In this document: in pieces, positions 13,001-23,220 of the stretch
How the letters are laid out: each line of letters begins with the position of its first letter
Position numbering within the stretch: position 1 is the stretch's first letter
Origin: Symbiodinium natans
Lineage: Eukaryota > Sar > Dinophyceae > Suessiales > Symbiodiniaceae
Assembly: GCA_905221605.1 (NCBI GenBank)
Contig: CAJNDS010002542.1
Coordinates: 178,501-242,500, forward strand
Reading direction: 5' to 3'
DNA length: 64,000 bases
Translations under genes and position numbers: made by a program
The notes under the pieces: generated by a model
The model's database searches: none
The model's input: only the letters and a program-made list of their open reading frames with translations
Told to the model about the DNA's origin: nothing

Positions 13001-15095
13001 TCCTCCTGAAGGCCAAGGCTGACAAAGACCGGGTTGACAAGGAAGGCAACACGGCTTTGTCTCTGGCCGCTGCTGAAGGCAAATCCGAGGCCGCTGCTGT
13101 ATTGCTCAACGCAGCTGCTGCCATTGACAAAGAGAACCACGAAGGTCAAACTCCGCTGTTCCGAGCCTCCTTGCAGTCCCAAGAGGACATGACTGGGCTT
13201 TTGCTCCGCGCAGGCGCTGACAGCAACCGAGGTGATGCTGTGGGAGACACGCCCCTCATCATTGCCGCCAAGTGGGGAAGCACAGATATCGTCCGTCTGC
13301 TCCTGGCTGCCCGGGCCAACGCCGACGGCCCCAACAAGGCACGCCAGACGCCTCTGCTTGTGGCGTCCATGCGCGATTGCAGGAGCATCACCCACCTCCT
13401 TTTGCTGGCCAACGCAGATACCGAGAAGGGCGATGACGACGGCCATACTCCCTTGATCTTGGCAGCCGAAGCTGGGCATGTGCAGATCGCACATCTTTTG
13501 CTGCAGTTTGGGGCCGATATCAATAAAACCAACCACGCCAAGCAGACTCCCTTGCGCCTAGGCTTCTCTTCGATTCTTGTGTGTGTGTGTGTGTGACCAA
13601 ACTCCCTCTGCTGTGCGCAGAAGGCTATGTAGGATATTTTCAGAGGCTCCTCAACATCTTCTCGGTGGGTGTACATATTTGGTGTTCTTTCGGGGACACG
13701 ATTTCTACAGATCCCATTTCATCCTCGTCGGGCTTAAGCTGCGAAGCCAAACAGACCTTAGCCTGAACCTTGACACTTTGAAAGAACAACCCGGAACCAC
13801 CGGAACCCCAAACCCTGCTTTCTAAGATAAAGGCGCTGCCTGGGCCGTAAGCCCTAAACCCCTAAACAAACCCCTCAACTCCAAACCCTACTTGGTAGAA
13901 AGAAGGGTTGCCAGGTTTTCGGAGCTTGCATACCTTCAGAAGGGTCCATCCTCAACTATCTCTCAGGCCGTGGGTCTTCCATGGGTTTTGAGTTTTTCGG
14001 GTTTCGGGTTTATAAGGGCTGAAATGGAGCTGCCAAGGTTCGTGGCTTCAGAGAATGCCTGGTTGAACATGTGCCGCCTGCTGCTGGACTCCGGCGCAGA
14101 CCAAGACAAGACGGATCACAGGGGCAGAACGCCCTTCGCCATGGCGTCCGACACTTGCAGTTTGTTCAACACCTTGAACCCGATAAAGCCCCATATCCTA
14201 CACCCTGCAAACGCAGACAGGCCTAAACATACCAGGACCTGCAATGAGGCTAGTGCCCCGAAGGAGCCAATGATGAGGGAATATTCTAGAGATACCGGGG
14301 CAGTTAAGCGATGATGGTTTAGGGGATTTGGGGGCTGGGCTTCTTCCCTCGACCTCGACACTTACTTCGAACCCCCCTCGCCCCAAAACTCTTGGGCACC
14401 TGGGATACCGGTTTAGGGTTTAGGGCCTAGGATGATGTACCCTCGGGGCCTGGTACAGGGTGTTGTGTGTAGGAGAGTTCGGATAGGGACAATGATTAGT
14501 TGGGTCAGTCTCCGGTTTAGGGTTTAGGGTTCAGGATCTAGGGTTTAGAGTTTGGGGTTTAGGGTTTAGGGTCAGACTTCCAGATGCCGCAGCTAAGGAA
14601 GAGGAGAATCAGGGCGTGGCCCGGATGTTGCAGGAGGATGCGTGGCGCAAGGCTCGACGTACAGGGTATACATAAGGGGTACAGAAGGGCTCCCCCTTTT
14701 AAGGGCCAATAGGGTTCTGGTTTTAGGGTCCAGGGCAAAGGGACCATGCAACTAACTACCGGACGAAGAGAAGAAAGGAGTACGGCCTTGAGAGCAGTGG
14801 TTCCCTTCTATTCGCCGATAAACCGAACCGCTCAACCCTACAAACCCGGTTCAGGGTTCAGGATTTTGGGGTCCCTTAGTATGGTCCCTTATCTCTGAAG
14901 CACTATGGGTTCACTCCCTAAACCCGAAACCCGAAACCTGAAACCCGAAACCCGAAACCCTAAACCCTAAACCCTAAACCCTCCATCTCGCAGGGCTCCG
15001 CCAACCCGTCGGAGGACAAGAAGAGGCGCCGGCACTCGCCACCACCACGCTGGCCCGGTGTGCGCCGTGAGGATCACTGGGCTCCCCTTGTATAG
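1030..15095 (+). CDS. Ubiquitin-like/ankyrin-repeat protein, 14 exons (manual model)
   Basis: Exons: 1030-1083, 1590-1657, 2570-2630, 3971-4014, 4811-4853, 5376-5435, 7001-7093, 10825-10880, 11342-11384, 11927-11982, 12768-13553, 14038-14159, 14584-14651, 14994-15095 (stop TAG). All junction phases agree, giving about 551 residues. Residues 1-110 look like the ubiquitin-like start common in dinoflagellate ankyrin proteins (MLRVRQLSGEEV, then VPRFRQRLLLDDG, then SPMELQLVVLL, then VARVESILSRPQDPN). Residues 111-495 hold about 11 ankyrin repeats plus a partial one, with TPL and LLLEAGAD-like signatures. The last 33 residues are basic (KKRRR, nuclear-signal-like) and proline-rich. Ankyrin repeats bind proteins; with a ubiquitin-like head, a role as an adaptor is a guess. 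Donors are 8 GC, 2 GA and 3 GT. The start is the first ATG after an AG at 1026-1027, a possible trans-splice acceptor. Least certain are the 12/13 and 13/14 joins. Confidence 0.82.
2131..2227. mobile_element. MITE-like palindrome, family 1
   Basis: The ends GGGATGTTCCCCCTTA and TAAGGGGGAATATCCC are inverted repeats, and the whole 97 bp is nearly palindromic. Related copies lie at 6879-6960, 26446-26550 and 52785-52880. Confidence 0.75.
3844..3925. repeat. CCCTAAA array in ankyrin intron 3
   Basis: Twelve CCCTAAA units in perfect tandem, on the 3' side of the intron, ahead of the exon at 3971. Confidence 0.97.
6060..6723 (-). pseudogene. Frameshifted protein fragment, probably transposon-associated
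   Basis: Two minus-strand open frames, 6723-6334 then 6302-6060, read like one protein broken by a frameshift and a stop near 6303-6334. The first part is rich in aromatic residues (FEWFCSVEWVWDPGGFSL, MYYAFTGQTGWLVPLNL); the second is basic (RQYRMFLKAGYVAPRAP). This style recalls proteins present in many copies in dinoflagellate genomes, but I cannot name the family. It lies antisense in intron 6 of the ankyrin gene, is non-repetitive compared with its surroundings, and is best read as a decayed insertion. Confidence 0.5.
6879..6960. mobile_element. MITE-like palindrome, family 1
   Basis: TTGGGATTTTAGCCCCCTGA pairs with the end GTATAAGGGGGAACATCCCAA. It includes the family's GTACCCCCTACTATAATCCC core. 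Confidence 0.7.
7482..9627 (+). CDS. DUF3556-like multi-spanning membrane protein, 3 exons
   Basis: Exons: 7482-8913, 9129-9204, 9432-9627; phases agree and give 567 residues, close to the family's usual length as I remember it. Exon 1 holds about eight or nine hydrophobic segments, with the conserved-looking stretch GSGVAKHGDWF followed by NLIYKDISGGDCSPTRLAA. Exons 2-3 give the soluble C-terminus (DDGRVTQLLPRLQE, NFESGECVCLRC, YEAVDLSDGQLFSG), matching my memory of the mycobacterial DUF3556 C-terminal pattern. Function is unknown; location is presumably a membrane. The open frame starts at 7332, but ATG 7482 (MVRAYLPEDDF) fits the family start and follows a pyrimidine-rich AG at 7470-7471, a plausible trans-splice site. 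Without exons 2-3 the frame would end at 8921 and lose the C-terminus. The gene lies inside intron 7 (7094-10824) of the ankyrin gene, same strand. Confidence 0.83.
8914..9128 (+). other. Intron 1 of the DUF3556-like gene (GC-AG)
   Basis: The donor is GCATCT and the acceptor GGTCTAG|G. The exon base before the donor is followed by GCAT, and GCAT recurs right after the acceptor, like a 4-bp target-site duplication. The ends CTAGGATCCAGGGAGTA and TTACTCTTGGGTCTAG are imperfect inverted repeats. Inside are TTTAGGG units near the 5' end and CCCTAAA units near the 3' end. The 3' tail (9098-9128) closely resembles 36709-36737, and a second tail-like copy lies at about 8989-9033. Confidence 0.75.
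9205..9431 (+). mobile_element. Introner-like intron with terminal inverted repeats
   Basis: This is intron 2 of the DUF3556-like gene. CTTGGTAAGCCCAGCGG at 9209-9225 mirrors CCTGGGCTACCAAG at 9418-9431. GAGTG occurs at 9203-9207, straddling the donor, and again at 9432-9436, right after the acceptor, as expected for a target-site duplication. The interior is an array of TTTAGGG-type units. The same terminal sequences and the internal AACCCAAAAA...GCCCTT stretch recur at 36566-36675. Confidence 0.75.
11407..11460. repeat. TTTAGGG array in ankyrin intron 9
   Basis: About eight TTTAGGG units directly downstream of the exon at 11342-11384. Confidence 0.97.
11810..11922. repeat. CCCTAAA/CCCCAAA array in ankyrin intron 9
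   Basis: About sixteen units end a few bases before the exon at 11927. Together with 11407-11460 they form complementary arms of the same intron. Confidence 0.95.
12768..13553 (+). CDS. Main ankyrin exon (exon 11) of the 1030-15095 gene
   Basis: This is the only long exon of the ankyrin gene, 262 codons, and carries more than seven consecutive ankyrin repeats (for example EGNTALSLAAAEG, VGDTPLIIAAKWG, DGHTPLILAAEAG). The open frame continues to 13596, but the last codons run into a GT microsatellite. A GC donor at 13554 joined to the acceptor at 14037 restores an ideal repeat (TPLFVASENAWLNMCRLLL), so 13554-14037 is read as an intron. The 5' part of the open frame before 12768 is intronic. 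Confidence 0.85.
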
Positions 15096-16905
15096 ACCAC
15101 AGGGTTGAGGGTTAGGGTTTCGGGTTTAGGATTTAGGGTTGAGGGTTTAGGGTTTAGGGTTTAGGGTTGAAGGTTGAGGGTGACTACACTTTGGGATTCT
15201 TGGGAATATGTTTTTTTTTCAATTTTTGGGTACTGTAATTCCTAAGCAACAGCTAAAATCGTATTTTTGCTAGGGTTCCCAGTTCAGTGTAGTACAGGGC
15301 CGAGGGCAATTTAGGAGGTTTGGGGTTAGGAGGCTTAGAGTTTAGGGCTTTTGGCGGGTTATGGGTTTAGGGTTTTGAGCTTGCACGGTCCGGACCATTT
15401 AAGGTAACAATACAAGCATACCACGTCTGCCGGGAACTGTCAAGGGCAGATCCCGACTGAGACCAGCCCAGCTTCATGAAACCCTAAACCCTAGACCCTT
15501 CAAACCCTTCGCCCTCCTCCCTAATACCCCATGCCCAGGGTCACGCAACCTTGGAGTTAAGATTTTTGGGTCTCCGGTGCGAGCATGGGATGCTGGCTGA
15601 GGCCAAGCCTAAGAGTTAAGATGTTGCTGGCTGTGCTCCTAAAACCCGAAATCCCTGAAACCCCTACAACCCCAAATCCTTAAAACCCCTGAAGCCGCAA
15701 AACCCTTTTCAGCCCCCAAATCCCAAGTCCTCTTCTGATGTTTTTGCGCCCCTGATAATAATATTAGACATAATGGTAATACTCATGATCATAAAATAAT
15801 CATAATCATCGTCATAAGCAAAATAATAATGCTACTAATAACAATACTAGTAATAATAACCATAATCATAACAATCAGAATAGTCAACATGATCATAATC
15901 ATAATAATATTAGTAGAACTAATTTTAATTAACATAATCATAACAATCAGAATAATCATATTAGTAAATGGCTTGGAGTCGGGTCTGTAGCTGCACGGAG
16001 CTTCCGGCGACCCACTGCGCCGAGTTTGGTTCAAAAGGCTGCGTTCGGCCCTCGACTTCTAAACCCTAAACCCTAAACCCTGAACCCTGAACCCTGAACC
16101 CTAACCCTAAACCCTAAACCCTGAACCCTGAACCCTGAACCCTGAACCCTGACTGAACACTGAACCCTGCCATGGGTGCAGAGGGTTATATAGGGGATTG
16201 TAGACTGCGAGACACATGTGGGTCTAGTGAGTTCAGGGTTGTATCATGCCAACTTCCAGCCTCCTTCGCAAACCGAATTGTTCCAATTTAGGGTTTAAGG
16301 GTTATAGGTTTCTGTATGACCTGGGTCAAAAAATCCGCCTAAGGCTTACCCAGTTTTCACACGCAGCTACTGCGTGGACTTAAGATGGCCTCGTTTGGAC
16401 TGAAGTTGGTCTCGTTTAGGGTCTTGGGTTTAGGGTTTAGGTTTTATAGGGTTGAGGTTTAGGGTTCAGGGTTTAGGTTTTAGGGTTTAGGGTTTAGGGT
16501 TCAGCATTAGCCCGGCTTGCGTCAAAGCCGTGCGACCCTAAATCCTAAATGCTAAGCCCCCAAACCCTAAATCCCCAAACCCACAAGCCCTAAACCCCAT
16601 AACGCCCAACCCTGAATCCCCAAACCCACAAGCCCTAAACCCTATAACACCCAAACCCTAAACCCTAGAGGTTTCGCTGCGGCAGCTCTCCCCATCTGGC
16701 GAATCTCGAACCAACACCCCAAACCCCAAACCCGAAACCAATCAGAAGGCATCATAAACACCCTGAAGCCCCAGAGCCCCTAAAGCCCTGAAGCCGGGAG
16801 TCCCTACATAGTCCAAAAGTTTGAAAAGTTTTGGGTTTAGGATCTTAGGGTCTTAGGTTTCGGGTTTAGGGTTTAGGGTTTAGGGTGACGCTCATGAAAT
16901 GCCAG
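15096..16905. other. Intergenic repeats after the ankyrin gene
   Basis: The stretch contains telomere-like units in both senses, the AT-rich simple-sequence block at 15750-15970, and short non-repetitive islands at about 15400-15480, 15540-15640 and 16350-16420. None of the islands gives a recognisable protein. The minus-strand open frame at 15789-16034 is low-complexity (I/M/T-rich) from the AT-rich block and is not a gene. Confidence 0.6.
15750..15970. repeat. ATA/CAT-type trinucleotide-rich block
   Basis: The sequence is an irregular run of AATCATAAT-, ATAATAATA- and CATAAT-like units, far more AT-rich than its flanks. It looks like a decayed trinucleotide microsatellite. Confidence 0.8.
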
Positions 16906-16974
16906 TCTCTTCTGGCGCCCGGCGATTTGCGTCGCCTGGGCTCGAGCCCGGCGCTGTTGACTCGGCCCTCGGAG
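16906..16974 (+). CDS. Isolated candidate exon, product unknown
   Basis: The sequence follows an AG acceptor and ends before GTTCAG. It is 23 open codons (SLLAPGDLRRLGSSPALL), GC-rich, and followed by a TTTAGGG array. It is unlike the surrounding repeats, but no family is recognised and no partner exon was found. Confidence 0.3.
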
Positions 16975-16991
16975 GTTCAGCGACGTCCCTG

Positions 16992-17044
16992 CAAAAGGGG
17001 TTTAGGGTTTAGGGTTTAGGGTTTAGGGTTTAGGGTTTAGGGTT
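16992..17044. repeat. TTTAGGG array
   Basis: Seven near-perfect units. Confidence 0.95.
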
Positions 17045-17589
17045 TCGGAGGTTCATTTGGGGGTTGCCGAAAGTAGGGGTCTCTTTTTGGGATCCTTGTA
17101 GCAGGGAATTGTACTAGTTGGGGATCTGTATTGTTGTCCCCTATTTTCGTAACCCTCCACTAGCAGGCTGCTTAAGGGACGGGGGCTATAACTGGTTCCA
17201 TTGTCTTTCTTATCTTTTTCTTCTCCTTGGTTATAGGGTTCCTTACTTGAGAGGAGGTTTAAGGGCAGTCTGTAACCCAAGGTTCCCTATTGCTCCCCAC
17301 TAGTTTCGAAGGCTCCCGGAGCTTCCCTAAGGTTCCCGAGGTACCTTCCCCCCCATTGTACCACCCTCCCTTAAGGACCCCATTAAATAATCCTAAACCC
17401 TAAACCCTATAGTTCATGGAGCAGCGTAACATTCTGTCCTCGTTTCGGGTACTGACACCTTGTACCCATGAACCTGCGCTCCCAAAGCTCTTCAAAACCC
17501 CTAAGACCCTTAGGGTTTAGGGTTTAGGGTTTAGGGTTTAGGCTTCGGGTGTTGGGTCCATTTTGGGTTTCGGGTTTGGGGGTGCACAG

Positions 17590-17669
17590 CGGAGCAGGTG
17601 TCCGGGAGTTTGACCGAGCACTCGTCGGCGGAGGTAGAGAGTCTGGACCTCAACATCGACGACTCTTGA
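17590..17669 (+). CDS. Candidate terminal exon, product unknown
   Basis: After an AG at 17588-17589 the frame reads EQVSGSLTEHSSAEVES and LDLNIDDS, then TGA. The composition (acidic, Ser-rich) looks like a protein C-terminus. TTTAGGG units also precede it, so the usual polarity clue is absent. No homology is recognised. Confidence 0.3.
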
Positions 17670-18732
17670 TTGAGGGTTTTGGGGGTGCGTGGTACTTTGG
17701 GGGGGGGGGGGGGGGGGGCTTTGGGGGTGGTGGGTGTGCTTGGGAACCACTACACTGCACCCCAAAAGGTTGTATGTCAGGGCATAACGATCACTAAACC
17801 CTACACTCTAAACCCCAAACCCTAAATCTTAAATCCTAAACCCTCAACCCCAACCGAATTGCTTTGGCCCAGGTAGCGACCCGACCTCTGTGGCCGAGCC
17901 GGTTCCAGGCGAAGCTTGGTGGTGGGGGTTGAGGGTTTTTAGGGTTGAGGGTCTAGGGTTTAGGGTTTACTGTAGGGTTTAGGGGAGAGGACCCCAATAT
18001 TGAACTACTAAACCCTAAACTGCTACACTAATCTCCCCAAGGCCGGCGGATGCAAGCAAAGCTGGGTTGAATGGGCAAGGTAGAGATCTTCCCTCAGCCC
18101 CGAAACTCGCAAAAGTGCAAAGAACAATTATTAGAACTCTATATGAAACGGTAAGTTTAGGGTTTAGGCTTTAGGGTTTAATGTTGAACCTGCTTTTGGA
18201 GGGGGCCCCCTGAGTAAAGTCAGATTGGCTGGGCTATTCCGGACGCACCGCTTGTTTGGGGGTCCCCATTTAAGGTCAAACCGTCCGGGTGTCGTAGAAA
18301 ACTCTGCGCTGCTCGCCTTCAAAATCAATTGCCGGGCATCGCTGTCCTTTGAAGCTTATATAAACTCCTCCCTGTTAAAGTCACATAACACCCGCAGACC
18401 GTGTCAACAGGACGAAAACCAGCTTCGACCGTTCTGGGGTGGAGGGGGGGGGGGAGGCCAAAGATTAAAGAGGGTACCCAAAGAGCCCAAGACCCCTTAA
18501 ATAAGGAAAATCGACCTTAAGTCATATTCTTTCATGATCCCTATCTACTATAAGGAATGATATTCCTTATGTCATATTTTCATGATCCCTATCTACTTTA
18601 TAAGGTGACCTCCTTAGGGGGCAGTGCGGGCTGGGTACAAGATGAGGGCTTTTGAGGGCTTCCGAATCGCCAACCTGGCCGGCAGGTTCCCATGCGGCCG
18701 CAGAGGCTCCCCGAGTCGAAGGCCCCCCGGGC

Positions 18733-18850
18733 TTATATATATATATATATAATTATTTTTATTTATTTATTTATTTACATTTATTTGTTTATTTATTTAA
18801 CTATATATATACATACATATGCATACATTACTGTTATTGTTATTATTATT
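18733..18850. repeat. TA/TTTA-rich microsatellite
   Basis: Runs of TATATA, ATTTATTT and ATTATT follow one another. The open frames that cross it have Y/I/L-rich low-complexity products and are not genes. Confidence 0.85.
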
Positions 18851-18879
18851 ATTATTACTATATGTCTCCTTTTTCGGAT

Positions 18880-19079
18880 TTTATAGGATTCTTGAAGAAA
18901 GCTGGGGGGGGCATTCAAGTCAGAGAAGAAGCAATAGTAACTACGCAAAGTACCCATTCTTCTTCAGCGCACTACGAGCAACTATACAGAAATTTCCTAA
19001 GCGAGCAAATCGCCCTGGTGTCACCATCGATGCATCAGATTTCGGTCCACTTTACCCAAAGTCCATTCTAACTAATTAA
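18880..19079 (+). pseudogene. Short protein fragment, possibly transposon-derived
   Basis: The frame ending at 19079 contains a non-repetitive segment (FFFSALRATIQKFPKRANRP, then VTIDASDFGPLYPKS). The style matches proteins of multicopy elements in such genomes. Upstream the frame runs into microsatellite sequence, so the fragment has no proper start. The family is not recognised. Confidence 0.35.
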
Positions 19080-19150
19080 AGAAGGGTGTCGTGCGCCAGA
19101 AGCCCTAAACCCGCAATCCTAGATTGAAGAATCTGAAATCCAACTGGCAG

Positions 19151-19224
19151 GAGAACCGACAAGTCCGGCCACTGAGAACTTTGCCAGCCCAGGCGCGCAG
19201 ATTGATGTGGACAGGTTTCAATCG
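19151..19224 (+). CDS. Isolated candidate exon, product unknown
   Basis: The segment starts at an AG|G acceptor, preceded by CCCTAAAC repeats. One frame reads EPTSPATENFASPGAQIDVD, typical of a disordered eukaryotic protein segment. The donor is uncertain and no partner exon is identified. Confidence 0.3.
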
Positions 19225-19909
19225 GAGTCCTTCAGGGGCTTGTTGCTTATGTTTTTGTTTTTTTAAGTGGGAACCCGGAACTTGGCTTCTTGTCGCTTAC
19301 GTGTCCCGCCTCCTTGCCCCCAAAATTCAACCCTGAACCCGAAACCACGGAATTTTCCCGAACTCCCTATGAAAGAAGAAGTCACGGGCAAGATGCGGCA
19401 TTGTCGGGTGACACCAACTCCACCTAAACCTGCCGCCTGGTTTCAAGCCTCGTGTCGGGCTTTTTAGGGTCTATTTAAGGCTGGGTCGAGAGGAAATCAT
19501 GCTTGAAAGTGGGCGAGGAGGAGGCCTTTGGGGCGTATACTTGATTTAGTCTGGCGTTAGATGTTGAGGTGGGGTTGTTGTTTTTGGTGGGTGTACGATT
19601 CCTGTAAATCTTGGTGAGTGCATCTTCTGGGGGGAGGAAGAGAAACCCGGTCATATTTGGCCGAGACCTCCAGTCCGGCTGTTCCCTCGGGGAGGATGGA
19701 TGTTTTCAGATGCAGAACCCTATACCCTAAACCCTAAACCCTAAACCCTAAACCCTAAACCCTCAACCCAAGAACAAGGGAATCGGGCAAAGTGAGGTTC
19801 CTTCGTTCCCTGTACAAGCACTGCATCAGGGTATGAATATGACGACAACCTAACCTAACAACTCTCCACCAAGAACTGGTAGAAGTAACCCCAAACCCTA
19901 AACCCAAAA

Positions 19910-19990
19910 CCTGAACCCCAAACCCTCCCAAACCCTCCCAAACCCTCCCAAACCCTCCCCAACCCTCCCAAACCCTCCCAAACCCTGAAC
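19910..19990. repeat. AAACCCTCCC variant telomere-like array
   Basis: About seven tandem units of CAAACCCTCCC occur head to tail, a local variant of CCCTAAA. Local copying seems to have homogenised the variant. Confidence 0.85.
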
Positions 19991-20205
19991 CCCAACTTAT
20001 AGACCCTACACCCTCACCCTAAACCCCAAACGTTAAGCCCTAAACCCCAAACCCTAAACCCTAAACCCTAAACCCCAAAACCGAAACAGACTCACAACTC
20101 CACTCCTTGGGATGCCGCGAGGGAGCTCACAGCTGTCACCTCTCGCCTCGCCTCCAGGGCTGGGCCCAGGTGGGGTCTGGGATTTCGGGTTTAGGGTTTA
20201 AAGGG

Positions 20206-20262
20206 TTTAGGCTTAGGGTTTAGGGTTTAGGGTTTAGGGTTTAGGGTTTAGGGTTTAGGGTT
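20206..20262. repeat. TTTAGGG array
   Basis: About eight tandem units lie before the palindromic cluster. Confidence 0.95.
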
Positions 20263-20269
20263 GTCAAGA

Positions 20270-20600
20270 AGCAAGATTCCCAGGGAAAGTTTTTGTGGGA
20301 ATCTTGGTTCTGGGTTCTTAGTTCTGGGGCCCGATTGAGGTTGAATCGGCCCGATTCAACCTCAATCGGCCCCTGGAACCAAGAACCAGGAAACCAAGAT
20401 TCAAAGGGAAAGTTTTTGTGGGAATCTTGGTTCTTGGTTCTTGGTTCCGGGGGCCGATTCAACCTGCATCGGGGCTCGGAACCAAGAACCAAGAAACAAG
20501 AAGCAAGATTCCCACAAAAAGTTTTTGTGGGAATCTTGGTTCTTGGTTCCGGGGGCCGATTCGCCGTGAACCGGGCCGATTCAGGTTGAATCGGTAAGTC
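20270..20600. repeat. Cluster of palindromic and inverted repeats
   Basis: The modules GGAATCTTGGTTCTTGG, its complement CCAAGAACCAAGA, and GATTCAACCTCAATCGG with its complement alternate several times and can fold into strong hairpins. The GATTC/GAATC-CGG palindromes resemble the one at 43260-43300. The open frames on both strands here (W/P/E-rich) are products of the repeat. Confidence 0.8.
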
Positions 20601-20929
20601 TTGCTACTTTTGAGCGACGTTGAGGCTTTGCAAGTTCTTGATCAAACAAGGTCAATTTCATCCATATCTTCCTCAAACAAGTTCCGTGCCATCCGTATCT
20701 GCCTAAACCCTAAACCCGAAACGACATTGTGGAACTCTGATACATATAATGTTTGACTAAGACCTACATAAATATGAGCACATAAAGCTCTTATACCTCT
20801 GTTTGAAAATCACCCGTTTTAAGTACGGGAACCAAGAACCAAGAACCAAGAATAATTATCTTAAACCCTGCACCATAAACCCGAAACCCTAAACTGTTTC
20901 GGCTTTAGGAACAAAGGCTCAGGTATTGC

Positions 20930-22065
20930 TAGAACATTCACAGGAATGGGGCTTAGGCCTATATAAACATTAAGGATACACCCCGCAGGCGCCGAAGCAT
21001 GATGATTCCTAAAACATATTCGTTGAAAATATGGGGACTGGGCTTTAGTAAAATATCTTTCGGGAAAAGGGTCTGGACTCTAGAGAGATATATTTCAGTA
21101 GCGAGGAAAACGTAAGGTTATGGATTAGGTTTTAGCCTAAATCTTCAATGCTTTATAGGGCTTACAGGAATAGGAAGCATGACTATTCCTAAACAATACA
21201 CGTTGAAAGTATGGGAATAGGATCTGGGCTTTAGTAAATAATCTCTTGTGGGAATCGGGTCTGGACTTGAGCGAAATGCCTTTAGTGACGAGGGAAAACA
21301 TGAGTTTTGGACTAGGCTTCAGCCTAAACCTTCAAGAAATCGCCGCATGCCTATTCCTAAGCAATATTCGTTGAAAGTATGGGAATAGGGCCTGGGCTCT
21401 AGCTTGGGGAAAAGGGTCTGGGCTTTAGGAAAATCCTTCAGTGGCGAAGGAAACGTAGGGTTATGGACTAGGTTTCCGCCTAAAGCTTCAATACATTATA
21501 GGGTTTGCAGGAATAGGAAGCATGATTATCCCTAAACGCAATGCCTTCAGTGGCGAGGGAAACGTAGGGTTCTGGACCAGGTTTCCGCGCGAAGCTTCAA
21601 TACATTATAGGGTTTACAGGAATAGGAAGCATGAGCATCCCTAAACAACACACGTTGAAAGTATGTGATTAGGGAACAGGGTCTGGTGTGACGAGGGAAA
21701 ACATAAGTTTTGGACTAGGCTTAAGCCTAAACCTTCAAGAAAGAGCAGCATGACTATTCCTAAACAATATTCGTTGAAAGTATGTTTAGCGGAATTTCTT
21801 CGGTGGCGAGGGAAAGTCTCAGTTTTCAACGAATAGGTTTAAGTGAAAGTTCTCTAGTGGCGAGGGAACACCTAAGGCTTTGGAATAGGTTTATGCCTAA
21901 ATCTTCAACAAATAGGACTTGCCTGCATAGGGCTAAACACTAAGGGTACACCCCGCAGGCACCCGTAGCATTACTATTCCTGAACATTACTCGTTTGCAA
22001 GTATTTGGGAACAGGGTCTGTGTCTAAACTTCAAGAGAATAGACGTAGGGAAGCTCTTAATGTTT
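20930..22065. repeat. Diverged tandem repeat, period about 120-200 bp
   Basis: Units containing AGCATGA(C/T)TATTCCTAA, a TCGTTGAAAGTATGGGA motif, a GGCGAGGGAAA motif and a TAGGCTTCAGCCTAAA motif recur about six times (starts near 20997, 21178, 21347, 21510, 21627, 21751 and 21969) with substitutions and deletions. Long open frames are absent. Confidence 0.75.
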
Positions 22066-22359
22066 AGTGGAACTCTTGAAGGTTTCAGCCAAGGGCCTGT
22101 TACTGGGACAACTCTGCGTACAGACGGCTTAACTTGGTTTTCAGATTATTTAGGATGCAAGCTTGGTGGGAAACACCCCGCCCCCTTACACTGTGCTTAC
22201 TTACGGTGGGTTCTGGGGGGGGGGGGGGGGTAGACTTGCGTACATAATATATTCTAAATGAGTGTATTTGCCCACCCCCCCTCCCCCCTCCATCATTTCT
22301 GATAGACTTTGTCATCGGATCTTCACCGTTTTTTGGTGCAAACCTGGGTTCCTGGAAGG

Positions 22360-22510
22360 GGGTAGCATATACATATATATATATATACACACATACAATA
22401 TACATCTACATATGCATGTACATGTACATATACATATACACATAAAGATATATATATATATACATGTACATATACATACATATAAATAAATACATATATA
22501 TATATACTGA
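22360..22510. repeat. ACATATACAT microsatellite
   Basis: Nearly pure TA/CA alternation with short interruptions. The open frames across it are low-complexity (I/Y/H). Confidence 0.85.
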
Positions 22511-22942
22511 TTGTTTTTGTAAAGTTCAGTTTGGAAGTTTTCTTCATGGCTGAGGAGTTCATGAGAGTAGTTGTTGATTGCCTAACATCAAACCTCGAAA
22601 TTCCTCAAAATTCGGCTGGGAGAAAAATCGCAGGCCCGACAGCGGCCCCTTGCCTTTTTCTCTCCCTCTCTCGCTACCTGGGACTCTACTTACCTACAGT
22701 GTAGTAGCTACGATAAATTAATAGTTTATAACCCATAAAACTGCAGGTAAAGGGGGTCCCAGGTATATACACATATATATATATATATTGTTCATACAAC
22801 CCAACTGTAGCAACATAGGGGGACTTAGGGAGCTTACACATGACGCAGGGGGGGCTTAGGGAACCCAATATTTAGCAAGAGGGATCAAGCAGAGTCTGGA
22901 GGACTTTAGGGTAGGGTTTAGGGTTTGCGGTTTAGGGTTTAG

Positions 22943-23220
22943 GTCGATGTCACCTACGGCGTGCCCAACGCTGGCCACTCGCTCCAGCGCGACCGGACGG
23001 AGGAATACTTGGAGACCAGCTACATCAGCTGGTTTATCCACTGGTATGCCTCCGACAACAAGGCGCCCGGTTTGAGCGCGTTCTTTGAAGTTTGGGTGGG
23101 CTCTTTCAGTTTGGGATTGAGCATCGAAAAGAGACCAATGGAAAGCCATACACGCCCACTTACATTGGCATGCGGATCGCGATCTTCACTGCGTTGGCAG
23201 AAGCCTTTCTGGCCTCCAGC
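22943..23220 (+). CDS. Two-exon fragment of an unidentified membrane protein
   Basis: Exon 22943-23062 follows TTTAGG|G and reads VDVTYGVPNAGHSLQ and YISWFIHWYASDNK. A GC donor at 23063 and an AG at 23108-23109 join it in phase to 23110-23220, which reads FGIEHRKETNGKPYTPTYIG then a hydrophobic MRIAIFTALAEAFLASSW. The frame that simply reads through the 47-bp intron is clearly worse: it loses the protein-like second part. A further hydrophobic bit (WTAFICCALWE) lies at about 23263-23295. I do not recognise the family; it looks like part of a membrane protein. Flanking exons were not found. Confidence 0.5.

Larger units (their letters stand above)
17670..22942. other. Repeat-rich region with candidate exons
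   Basis: Apart from the separately listed items, this stretch holds mixed telomere-like units, poly-G tracts (17699-17717, 22207-22224), TA-rich microsatellites (18733-18850, 22360-22510), and a Ser/Pro-rich candidate exon at about 20096-20166. I see no complete gene. Confidence 0.6.

Noticed and set aside
12700-13536. 278-codon minus-strand frame opposite the ankyrin exon
   Set aside because: The + strand gives perfect ankyrin repeats. The minus frame is a mirror product of the GC-rich exon.
20241-20589. Open frames on both strands (W/P/E-rich)
   Set aside because: They are explained by the palindromic repeat cluster.
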